Shown here in pieces: positions 1 through 12,300 of a DNA stretch of 64,000 bases. This DNA comes from Crossaster papposus (lineage: Eukaryota; Echinodermata; Asteroidea; Velatida; Solasteridae): the NCBI GenBank assembly GCA_037893245.1, contig JBAIAA010000533.1, positions 496,001 to 560,000 on the forward strand. Reading direction: 5' to 3'. Below the pieces are notes generated by a model. It was not told the origin of the DNA and searched no databases. It was given only the letters and a program-made list of their open reading frames with translations. Numbering within the stretch: position 1 is the first letter of the stretch; every line of letters begins with the position of its first letter. The translations under genes were made by a program, and so were the position numbers.

Positions 1-340
1 CACTTCCTTCTCATTTCTATTTTAGTTGCTCCATTATATCAAACTTTTTTGTACATTCTGGGTTGGTGCTATTGCATTGCATAGTTCAAGAAACTTTAGT
101 TTACTAAATTTTTCATTTGTACAAGCTGTGTCGACTTGTTTGAGATTTTGTCAGCCTGTCCGCATTTGCGAACTGGATTACGTTTGCATGTTGACGTCGG
201 CCTTTTACCAATCAAAATCAGTGTCTTATTTTGAGAAACCACCGAAATTGTCAGGATTTGTCTTTGAGGCAAGTTTTAGTCATCAAAAGTTTGTCTTGTT
301 GGTGTTGACTCTTTTTTGGAGGGCGGAGCTGTGAGGCATT
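1..340. other. Upstream region / possible 5' UTR of RNF19
   Basis: AT-rich sequence ahead of the RNF19 start codon. Base composition rises sharply in G+C at about position 310, where the coding exon begins. No clear TATA box or upstream coding exon is visible. An open frame at 26-334 shows no recognisable protein and is probably chance. The promoter may lie partly outside the window. Confidence 0.35.
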
Positions 341-3300
341 ATGAAGGGCCCCGAGATCGACACCCGCTCAATACAGTCAGGAACGTCGCAGGCGACCACG
401 GACTCGGTCAAACGCAAGAAGCAGAGCAGTTTCATCCCGCGTTTCTTGCAGCGGCAGTCTAAGGCGCGGCGGGGAAGCCCGGATGTCACGCCGAGTCACA
501 GCAGCGGCGGGGTCGCGTGCACGCCCCCGCCTAAGTCGTACCGGCGCGCCGCTTCCGTGCAGGGCAGCACGACGGGCCGGGCGCTGTGCCCGCTCTGCCT
601 GATGGACCGGCCCAAGGACCAGTTCCCGGACCTCATGACGTGCGAGCATCGCTCGTGCCGGGAGTGCCTGCGTCAGTACTTGAAGATCGAGATCACGGAG
701 AGCCGCGTGAACATTGCGTGCCCGGAGTGCGCCGAGCCGCTGCACCCTAACGACATCAAGCTGGTCTTGCAGGATGAGAACTTGATGTGTAAGTACGAGG
801 AGTTCACGCTTCGTCGGCTGCTGATGATGGACTCTGACTGCAGGTGGTGTCCGGCACCAGATTGTGGGTGAGTCAATGATCTTAACCCTAACGCTCCGCA
901 ATCCTCCAATATCCTCATTGCAGTTTTGGAGGATTTTTGAGGATTGAGGATGAATGGTATTTTTAAAAAAATGAGGAGTTTGGAGGATTGAGGCTGAATG
1001 GGGTTTTTAAAAAATGATGATTTTGGAGAATTGACTTTTTTCAATCCTCCAGAATCCTCATTGCAGTTTTGAAGGATTTTTAAGGATTGAGGATGAATGG
1101 TATTTTAAAAAATTAGGATTTTTGAGAATTGAGGCTAATAGGGTTATTAAACAATTAGGATTTTTAAGGGGTTGAGGACGGTTGCTAGCAAAAAGGGCCT
1201 AGGAGGTTAGGGTTTAACGCTGTTTTTGTTTTTGTTATGTAAACTAAGAAAAAAATTTAAAAAATAAAAAGTCCGGTTTTCCGGAGGTCGCAGGTTCAAG
1301 TCCCGCCTTGCTGATTTCTTTGTTCACTTTCATTTATGCAAATTTACCTAGCCAGTTTCCCTTGTGGTTTATTTGTCTAAAATAAAAGGGACAATAGACC
1401 ATTTCTCAGTTTTTATTATCGTTTGAAGCAGAAAAAAGGTCAAAATCTAAAGAAAAGGCTTGACAAATAACCTGAGGAAGTTTTACGTACAGGTACATGT
1501 AGCTCTGTGAATGCTGTGTGTTCTGATAAAACAATGTTTTAGAATTTTGATTTGAATTCAAAATTTGCAGTCACAATTTGCATTGCGGCCACGTCCACAC
1601 GTGCGCTGTGCGTTTGTAAGACACATCTTTGAATTATTGCCAGAACATGCAGAACTCTGAAGGAATAGTTTCACAGGGAGTTTATAGTGTCAACAATATC
1701 TTTACATGTACAATGTAAAATGTACATTACAATAGGTGAGCTTTTAACAGTACGATATTTTGGCTGGTTACTTTTTGATAACTGCAATAATTGAAAGGTA
1801 GGATACACCATTGGTAAATGCTTGAATTATCACGAATGGGTGGATCTGGGAGGTTGTATTTGATAGTAAATATCGTTGAACTGACCTGTCTGAAGTTTTA
1901 CAATCGAGGATGCAGAGAAAAAAAAGCAAGACAAAGGTTGTTCCCGTTGTTTTCGCGTTCGCTAGACGGCGATCGTGATTGAAAAAAAAATCAGACCATT
2001 ACAGGATATCTAATGCAATCATTTTGCTGGATGCTTTCATGTACGTACATGTACCAGGTACATGTACAAAATGTATTTCTTAAAGTGCGGCTGAAGTCCA
2101 GCTCGATTTTGGCAAAATTGTGTTGTTCCTGATTTTAAAGTCTATACTGATTCCACATTCAGTTAAAGTTTACCTTAATGCGCCACGTTTTACCGTGAAA
2201 AAAAGGTCGAAACACTGAACCTTTCGCCAAAAGAAATCCAGCTAAAACAAAACGCTTGTATGACGTCATAATGAATTCATTGACCCCGGCACACGTCATT
2301 GTTTGGAGTTAGCTAGCTCGAGACTTTCACTGATGAACTGTACGTGTGTACACGGGGGTGTGTGGTGGTACATGTACTGTACATGTACACACGTATACTG
2401 TACACACGTGAATGTGTACATGTACACATCGGTAGCGCATTAGCCATTTTGTATTGATCGTCTTGAGAAAAAAATCGTCTATTTGTTCGCTAATTTGTTT
2501 ATCCTAATTGCCTCTAAAGTGGGAATATGCCAATTTCCTGTGTCGTTGGTGGATGCACAAGAAACGCAACGAAAAACCAAGACATATTCTGGCTTTCATT
2601 CCCCCCAAATCCTGCTGTTCGCCGAGAGTGGATCCGGTTTGTCGGTACGACGAGATCGGATTTTAAGATCTCGGACTATTCGAAGATTTGCTCCGCGCAT
2701 TTTCTAGATGAGTGTTTAGACAACACCTTCAAATTAAAAAAAAGTCTGGGCCTTCAAGCCCGATTTAAACTAAAAGATGGGTCGATCCCAACTCTGAAGT
2801 CTCCGACACTGCCTGGATTAACGCCGTTAGTTGCTAGTGCTACTTTGTCAGTTGCCACGTCGTCATCAACGTCGTCTGTTGCTGAAGGTGAATCGTCGTG
2901 CCGTAACAAGACTGAATTGGCCGGGGACAACAGTCCTGCTGGTACCGCTGGCCCGTTTCGCGGCAGGCGATCTGGGGGAGCCTACCACAAACGGGAAAAG
3001 GCCCGGGTAAGTGCTTGTGCATTGAGTCCCACGTTGTCGCGATGTTTTTGTCATAATATTGTTTTAACCACAAAGTATTTAGTTTATGATTTAATAATTC
3101 CCATGTAGGACTAAAACTTTAAAAGTAACTACATTTCTGGAAATTGTGTGAACTAGTATAAGAATGTTACCAAGTAAATTATACTAGCGTGAAGATTATT
3201 AATTTTAGAATCAAGTTACTGAAGTTCGTTATTTATAATTAAATTGGCTAATTTGCAAGATCTTTCGATGTGATCAACCGCTGTTGTAGCGTCTTGTGCA

Positions 3301-6300
3301 TGATCAATTCAACCAAATTGTGATTATCGAGGCGACAAGTGATACTAGGTTGGTATGCTGACTGATGAAATAAAGTCACGTATATTTAATATTTATTGTT
3401 GACAGATACTCCAAGAAGTAGAGCGAGAGTTTTGTACAATTACAGAGCCTCAGCAAGATGCAGATAACGTAGATTTCCCGGTACGTAAATTAAGTTTAGA
3501 TGTTACTTTGCTTCAAGTACAATTGATCAATGTTTCTACTACCTCTCTCCCCACCTCCGGAAACAAATATTAAAATTAAAACGTAATTAAAATTGTCTTT
3601 CTCGTTTTATTGCCGAGATACATTACATCAGGCCAATAATAACCCCTTACCAGTTTGAAACGCTAACTTCAGTTTTTATTTATTTTTCTTTTATGTTTAT
3701 GTGTAAAAAAGTTGAAATTTAATTTAGGAAACACATATAATGATATATAAACAATTTTTGTCAACAAATTAAAGAAATGTGTTTTGTCACAAAAATGAGG
3801 AATGTTTAATTTTCCAGGCCCAAGATGCCTGTGCGGGAAATGAAGTGTCCACTCAGACACGTTCCATGACACTAGCAATCCAACTGGATGTGGAAAAGGT
3901 TAATATATATCCCCAGCGCCCTCCAAAAAAGGTCTTTAAGAGGTCCAGGCACGTCCAAACAACCCCAAGGAAATTTCCTCGACAACGCAAAGGTAAGCTA
4001 ACTACGATCCAACACTTTAATTAAATAATGGCTTTTGAATTTGACATTTTGATAACAAATAACTTTTACTTAATTTTGATTCATTTGTTTTACCTTCAAC
4101 ATTTTTCATTGACATTCAGAGGGATGTAATCAATTAAAATGTATTTCTTACAGTAGCTCAGGCAGTTCATCGCCGCTCAAAAAAAATTCAGTGTGAAATA
4201 CTGAAGGCGACAAAGAAGTCCGTTCCACCAAGCAACAAATATTGTATTGATGAAGTGGAGGAAGTGGACAGTGATGAGCAGAGTTCCAGTAGCGACAGTT
4301 ACAAAGTGTCCAGTGACCCTAGCTCCGACTCAAACTTTGACAAAGAGTAAGGCCATTATTCACTTTTCGGCTGCCTTGTTGTAAACTTGTTTGTTGGATT
4401 GTACTTCTGTGTTGGTTTTGGTTTCGTTTCCCTTTAATTTTACTATTATTTGGGGTGGTGAGGATTATGGGGGAGGGGAGCAGTACGATTCAGAGGGTCG
4501 GGATTTACAGCTTCAAATGACTACATGCCTACCTCCGGTTACACTAATTCTTGTTTTATTAAATGTTTGCAGATCAGAAGACGAACCCAGTGAAGAAGTT
4601 GGGCCATTGGAGGAAAAGAAATACCTCGTTTTTGAAACCCATCTCCTGCAGCTATTCACCAGATGTAGCAAGTGTGCAGGCCCCTCCAGAAAACGACTAC
4701 ATCGACCACATGGTGGAATGATGGTTGAAGTCATACAGACTTGCACCATTAGATCCTGCGGCCACATAAGAAGATGGCGGAGCCAGCCTATGGTGGGGAA
4801 TGTTGGTGCTGGCAACATTTTGATATCGGCCTCCATTCTCATATCTGGCGTCTGCATTAGTAGATTTTTGCACGCACTAACCTCAATAAATGTTGCCATG
4901 ATATCAAGCCGAACATTCTTTACTCATCAGCAAAGGTTGGTTACCAAATAATAATTTTGAATTTTAAATACAATGGACCGTGGTGCTTGATTTACCTGCC
5001 ATGCCATCATATCAGAGCAAGTGCATGTACGTCTAAATGTATAATTAAAAATAAAAATCACAAATAGTGCCAAATGATTTTAAAGTTGATGAGGGTGGCT
5101 TAAAGGTAATGCATTGGTTGTACTCGTGATACTAATACAAAATCTACCCCCAAAACATAAAACTAAACAAAATAAATCAGGGAAAGACATTGATTTTCAA
5201 GCCTTTTTCTTTTTCTTTTACCGTTTAGATTTCTGCAGCCAGCCATCGTCGAGATTTGGCACCGGGAACAGCAATCCATCTTGTCCAGCTTAAAAGCAAC
5301 CAACACAAAAGCATTTCTTGGCATGGACATGCGGGCAGATTCGATGGGTCATTCGGCAAAATATGGAAGTTACAGTGTCGTTGAAATGAATCAAGGCAAA
5401 GTCTTGCATGTAGAGCTTGTTCAGGTGAATATTTTTTCCATTCATAGCAATAATTACGTTTAGTCATTTCTATTTGTTTTCTTTCTGTGTATTGCAGTCA
5501 AATGTAAATCATGATACTGTTGATACATGTACATGCATTATACACTTTACATGTACACAGAAGAGTGACACTGGCAACAAATCAAACCTCATGGAGTTGG
5601 AGGGTCTCGTTAGATCAGTCCGTTGGCTGGACAAACACAAAGTGGACGTCGAAACAATTGTCACGGACCGTCACAGGCAAATCGCAAAGTACATCCGCGA
5701 AAAGCTCTGTCCCCGGGGAATCAAACACTTCTACGACATATGGCATGTTGCCAAAGGTAAGTTGATTATAGACACTGTTGGCTTGCAACTTTCCATTTAG
5801 CTGGCGCGTGTAATTGAACATCACTCTGATAATTTGGACCTTGTCTTATTCGGTGTCTGTTTTTCTTCTGTGTACTACTCAAAGGTCTAAAGAAGAAGCT
5901 CACCGCTGCTGCAAGAAAACCAGGATGCGGGGATATTCAAAACTGGATTCAGGGCATAACGAACAACCTGTATTGGGTTGCTGCATCAACACCCGATGGG
6001 GATGGCGACTTGATGCTAGCCAAGTTCTCCAGTGTTGTGAACCATGTTTTGAATATCCACCAGCATGACAGCATCTTGTTTCCCCAATGTGCACATGGTC
6101 ATCTGGAGGACAGAAAATGGCTCACTCCAGGTATGTTATTATTACATTGCACATGTACAATTGTACATCCATGTAATTGGATTTACGCAGGCTGCAGTTT
6201 GGTGCATAGGTTGCTTAAAAGTTTTGAACAGCATGTATTTAAAAATTGTTAATATAATCATGTATATGAACTGCTTTGACAGGCTCGCAACCAGCAGAGA

Positions 6301-9300
6301 AGCTTCAGGATATTCTGAATGCGACTTATGTACGCAAGGATGTGAAGAAGCTCTCTCCATCAATGCAGACATCGAGTGTGGAGGCATTTCATGCCCTCAT
6401 CATCCAATATGCCCCGAAGATGCTAGCATTTTCATTTGAAGGCATGTGGTGCCGGTAAGGGAAATGAACCATGAACATATAAATTTTATTTCAAGGTGAT
6501 TGACTGCAAATCCATTGGTTTGGGTGTACGATGTTTAACCACATTTTAACATCATTAATTTTCATGTTCCTTAAAACCACATTTTAGAATCTACCTGGCT
6601 GCCCTCCATTTCAATGAGAACTCTGGGAGGCAACAGGCACTGGATAGACAGGGTAATCCTGCCTTCACCATTAGTTTTCCCAGGGCCAAACAGACCACAG
6701 GTGGATACAGTGTAAGGAAGGTGCCAGTGCAAACTACTTACAGTAAGTACATGTGTCCGATGAAAATAAATACTTGAGAAATTAAAAAGTTACTGTTCGT
6801 GTATCTTAGCTTGCGATGTAACGACATTGATTGACATGCATGTAACATCTTGGAACATTGATCAAGTACATAATTAATCTAAAATGCTACAAATACGTCC
6901 TCTCTATTCCCAATTAGAATTCAGTCACCGTATACTCTCCAATGTACTGGAGTTATGCAGTGGGAAAAGGAAGGATACAAGGAGCCAGTACCGGGAACTT
7001 ACAAGTAACCCGGGCTTTGTCTCCTCGAAATTTGAACGCCCCAAGAAAGAGGACGCTGTCGGGAAATTTGTTTCTCGATTCGCCAGAATCCAGCCTGTGG
7101 GGCGGCCAGAGGGATGTTCAGAGGTAACCGTACCGGAGCGAGTAATCTTTGGCAAAAAAAAGAAAAAGAAGCAAAAGAAGAAGCAAAAGAAGAGCAAAGA
7201 TGATGAACGCAAAAAAAGGAAGCCTGATGACGATGATCAGCCTGGACCTTCATCATCTAAACATGGAAAAAAAACTCATTGAAGCATAATTTTGGTTAGA
7301 TGAATTGTCCTCTTTAATTCAACAATTTAGCATTCGAAATCTACACTTTGAAATACAATGTTTAGTAAATGTATTTCTTCAGTTTGGTATGGCTTAAAAC
7401 AAAAATCTTTTGTTGTGGTGATAAATAACAAAATCAAGTTGATTGCTTGTAAGGATTAGAAATTAACTATACATGTAGTATTTAGAATTATGTCAGACAA
7501 TTTTCGATCAAAATATGGTGGTCCCCAAAACAAAACTACATGTAAAGATATTGAACATTCTGGGTAACGTTATTTGTGCAGACATTAGGACTAGGAGGTA
7601 TCGTTATAATTGTGGAACCATTCAAACGAAATAGGTACATGTAATGTGTACAAGTAATGACATGACAGTAATTTAAGTACGTAAATAAGACCAAATCATA
7701 TTGTAAGTTGATTATCAGAATGTTCTTATCAATTGCAATGTCCGACCTTAGCAATTAATGCAGTGGCTATCGTTACGGCAGTTGACAATCTGATCCCCAA
7801 ACATACTCCGCCTGACATTGACAATAATAATTGGATATCGCTCTTGGAACCAGACTGATTGACGGTAAAGTTCCAAGAGTGAAAAGCCTCGATTATTGTG
7901 ATTATCAACAATTAGCCTACAGTGCAGTGTAATTTAAGTGTACTTTAGGACCAATATGTGGCAAGTCAATTTTGTATTTCTTTTGTTTTACAAGTTACAT
8001 AGCTACTCATCTAAATCCGGATATCTGAATCCTTTGTAGCTTCCTTCAGGGTCGGGGTAGGTAGTCCTGGTCTTGTTAATAATACAGGATGGCAAACGTA
8101 CCCGGTTGTGTCGGCCGAGAAATCCCCAACACCACCTGACAACCTGACGATACGACACGTGCCGGTATTTGCTAGATACAATTAAAGAAAAGAAAGAAGA
8201 GAAATGTGAATAAAAGGTTATATGTGCTCACAAAGCATTCCCATTTTTGTATTGAACATCAACACAAAAGACATACAGTAGCATGAATTATGTCAGGTGC
8301 ATGCTAATCAACCAGTAAAGAAATGGAAAAATATCACTTAAATGAATTAATAATTAGTTTATCTGACATGTTCAGGTACATGTATTTCTTTTGGACCGTT
8401 GGACGGTTTTTAAAGATGTACGGTACTTCAAATATTAAAAGTGCATAAACCAACCCTAACTGAAATTAGAATTGTAAGTTTTAATCATTACATGTACCTT
8501 GCTCTGTCTCCTTCTACAGCCCGTGCTCCATACTGCTGCTTAAAATGAAAATAGGCAGTTTCTAAGGTTCCTGGATTTAGGCAGGTTGCCTCATACCAGG
8601 GATGATCTGTGAAACACTGCAATGTTTCTGGATCCATGTCAGTATGGTTGATTTTTTCTTTAAACACATCCATTTCGCGGCAACACTTGCAGTTTTCCAC
8701 AGTGTCCATTACAATACATTTTCCGCATGAACACCTGGAGGAAAGCAGAAAGAATTGTTTAGGTAAAATTCACAATGGTATTTTGTTTTCGAACTTTATA
8801 AACATCCACCCCCCAAAAAAACAATTTAAAAAAAAAATAAAAAAAAATCAGTTTGGCATTGGGACAGTTACTTCATAATTTAACAAGTTAACTGGGTTAC
8901 AATTTTTTAACGACTCCCTTCCTCAGATCATCAACGAACCACTGGACTCAGTGGGACAACTTGACCAGTTGGACAACTCGACCGCGCACGGCGATGCGCC
9001 GCGCTGTGTACCGTTTTACGTGATCTGAACATTTTAGTAATTTCCCCATGTTCACTAGCAATGTACATGTACAATTATTGTCACTGATTGCTCAAGCATA
9101 TTTATTCGTTTCTACAAAATCTGAGCATTTATAAACATTACCAGTCGGTATTTTCGAGACGATTTTCCCCCACTGGCTCTGCTGCTTCGGCATGGTCGGC
9201 CTCGTCATCTTCGGCGCTCTCTCCCCTACTTTCGTCAGGTCTAGCTGCCAATGGCTCAAACCGGTAGGGTTCAGCACCCCGGACAATGATTTCCTCTTCA

Positions 9301-12300
9301 GAGGCCTCAACGTTAATATCATTGTCTGACGACGACGACGTACCACTTTCGCACGAAAAACGATCAGAATCAACGCTGTAAGTCTGCCAAGAATCGTCGC
9401 TGTCGCACTCCGCCATGTCGTTTTCGCGTGTGTACAAAGTACATGTACAATGTACACGCAATCTGACAATGTACCGCGCGTGTAGCGTTAACGCGGTACA
9501 GACACTAGACTAGTCGGTGAATACAACTCCAAACAATGACGTCACACAAAAAACAGTGCGGGGCCGCTGTGACCTTTGTTTTTCAGTTTCGAGACCAAAG
9601 CGCTTCAGCGAAAAAGACACATTTTCCAGTTTTGGGGGGTTTGATTTTTTTTTCAAGTGTTTAATTTGTAATGAGTATATCTAAACACATATTAAACAGT
9701 GAAAAATTAAGATTGATCGGCCACACTTCAGCCGCACTTTAATAATTTAGTAGTAAAAATATGCACAATGTATAGTACATGTACACTGGACCAAACAGCA
9801 CTGAATGACAACCATACAACATACAGTATGTACATCCGTCTTATTGTATTGTACTGTACAGTCTACATATTTGTTATTAATAAACTATGTCAGATGGGTT
9901 CTGCATGTAGACATGAGTCATTCAACAAAAATGTTTTGGGTACAGGTATACACAGGCCAAGCCCTATACCATATAGAGTAGGTGTAAATAAAATGGCCAA
10001 TCCTTTCTGAGTTTTTCAGTTTGTTGTTTCTGTTTCCATGGATTTTGTACATGGTCGTGATCATCATACACAAAACATACCGGTAGCTCATTTTATGTTT
10101 ATACTGCAATGTCATGTACTGGTACATACATGTACATACTGTACGTGTACAGTACATGTACTTGTACTGTACATGTACATGTACACACGTTGTGTACATG
10201 TATTGGTACCGGTAAATGTACAAAGTACCGGTACATGTTGTACATACAAACTCATATTACGTGTACATGTACATGTATGCATACTGTACATTTTTGTACA
10301 TACATGTACTGTATTGGGGTCCAATAGGAAATATTGTCTTTTTTTTGTTTTTTAAATTTATCTAAATAGAAAATGTAATAGACACAAACCACAAGGGAAA
10401 CTGGCTAGGTAAATTTGCATCAATTTCAAAGTGAATAAAGAAATTGGCAAGGTGGGACTTGAACCTGTGACCTCTCGAATACCAGACCAGCGCTCTACCA
10501 ACTAAACTATCAACTAAACTATCAACTAAACTATCTTGCCCTATTTTGGCGGTCTCCAAAATTGTCAGTATCTTTGCTGGATGGTGCTAGTCAGAAGTAA
10601 ATAAACAACCGAATGTCGTGTGGCCAGGGATCACGCCCGATTTTAAGATGCAACCTGGGGCCACTTTCACAAAGCTGCTAAGCACAAAAATTTGCTTAGC
10701 ACAAGAAGGTCTATTAAAAAAACTCATTAAAAACAAGTTATCAGCCAAAATTCTACGTGTTTTTTATGCTAAGCAAAAAACCAGCTGATTATCAATCAAA
10801 AACAATAAAGATCACGTGAAAATTTGGTCTATAACCTTGTTTTTACCAAGAAAAATATTTCATGCTAAGCAAATTTTTGTGCTTAGCAGCTCCGTGAAAT
10901 TGGCCCCAGGGAAGCGTTGTTGCATGTACTTATAATGTTTGATTGATACTTGGTACATGTACTGTATGCATAGAAATGGCACAAAGCAACTAAATCTACC
11001 ACAATAACCATCTCTGCCCTCACAGGTAACCATTTACCCCTGGGTGGAGAGAAGCAATAAGGGGCAAAAAGTGCCTTGCCCAAGGGCACACGCACTGTAG
11101 TCCCAGGCCAGATTCAAACCCACAACCTGGATCTTTACTGTACAGGTTACAAATTCATTGCTCCAGACCACGTTACACTTACCCGCATTGTTTCAACGGA
11201 AATGTCAACTGGTTGGATCGTGTTGGATTCAGCTAGATTAGGGTTAATTTATTAATTTTGTTTGGGATGATTTCTTAACACAGTTTTGCGGTGATCGCGG
11301 CCGGGTGCGCCAACTGCCCCCAGCTCGCCTGCCTACGGCAAGGCTGCAGCACGTTCTTCTGCTACCACTGCAAGCAGGTCTGGCACCCCGACCAGACCTG
11401 TGATGCGGCAAGGCAACAGCGGCAGGGGCTCCTGAGGAAGACGTCACGGGCTTACAGCCAGGGCTCTGCATCATGTGAGTTAAAAAGTTCTCTGTTAAAC
11501 AAATTCAGGATCAAGGGACGTGACAAAAAGCCGTATAATTCTGTTTGCAACACATTGGTCAAGCCTGTTCAGCATAGTTTGTTTATTTCATATTTTTTCT
11601 TATTCTCAGATGGTTAAAATTTGTGAGTGGGGTCCGGGGAGTCTGCATTATTCAGATACACATTATAACAAACGACTGGAAAATAGGAAAAGCTAAAACA
11701 TTTTCTTCCCTTTTTGTGATATAAGTGGTCGCACCGAAGGCCTGCATGTACTGTACACGTGGGCAAAGTTGTCTCAGAAATCTGAGACAACTCCTGTATC
11801 TGGTCAGAGAGAGCGTGTATGCAAAGATTCCACGTACTACGCCGCTGCGCGTTTAGCGCATCCTCTTGTGTAAAGTTGTCTAATAAGGAACGTGGCGAAC
11901 TCACAAACGACGATAGGTCAATACCGGACTTATTAACCTCTGCCTCTATCAGGCTTCTTCAGGCGTATGTCCTTAGACCCTCAGCTCCGTTGAGGCAAGC
12001 CAGTCCAACGTGTCATTGTCCAGGTCAATCGTGGTGTTTGTTGGCAATGTGGACGGCCAAGGTGTACCCAGGGACTTCCAGGAAGTTCTTGTTTTTCATG
12101 CGGGTCTCCTGCAGTGGGATTACAGTCACATTGTTTCTAATGACAATCTTCAAACTTGAGCTGAAGTAGCGCTAGCGCTGCGATCTGTAGACGGTGTAAA
12201 GACATTGGTTTCGCTTAGAGATCATGCAACCTTGGAAGTCTGTTCGCTACTCGTAGGGGAGGCCACAGAGAGGCTGTCTTCATCTTCTCGTATCACTATC

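Larger units (their letters stand above)
2084..9738. mobile_element. Complete two-gene Kolobok DNA transposon in RNF19 intron 1
   Basis: The ends are 14-bp perfect inverted repeats (AGTGCGGCTGAAGT at 2084-2097 and its complement at 9725-9738). They are flanked on both sides by the tetranucleotide TTAA (2080-2083, 9739-9742), the target duplication known for the Kolobok and piggyBac superfamilies. A second 17-bp inverted repeat lies about 200 bp inside each end. The element carries an intact THAP/DDE transposase (+) and an intact P2X7-ballast-like gene (-). Each starts near one end and they point towards each other. At 7655 bp with both reading frames open, it looks autonomous or only recently inactive. 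It sits in sense orientation between exons 1 and 2 of RNF19. Confidence 0.93.

Noticed and set aside
26-334. Open frame of 102 codons upstream of RNF19
   Set aside because: No domain, Cys/Phe-rich low-order composition, AT-rich DNA; looks like chance or 5' UTR.
377-901. Long minus-strand open frame opposite RNF19 exon 1
   Set aside because: It is the antisense shadow of a G+C-rich coding exon with Arg/Ala-rich sequence.
9918-10355. Cys/Thr/Val/His-rich frames on both strands
   Set aside because: By-products of the tacatgtac repeat; symmetric on both strands and without a plausible gene structure.
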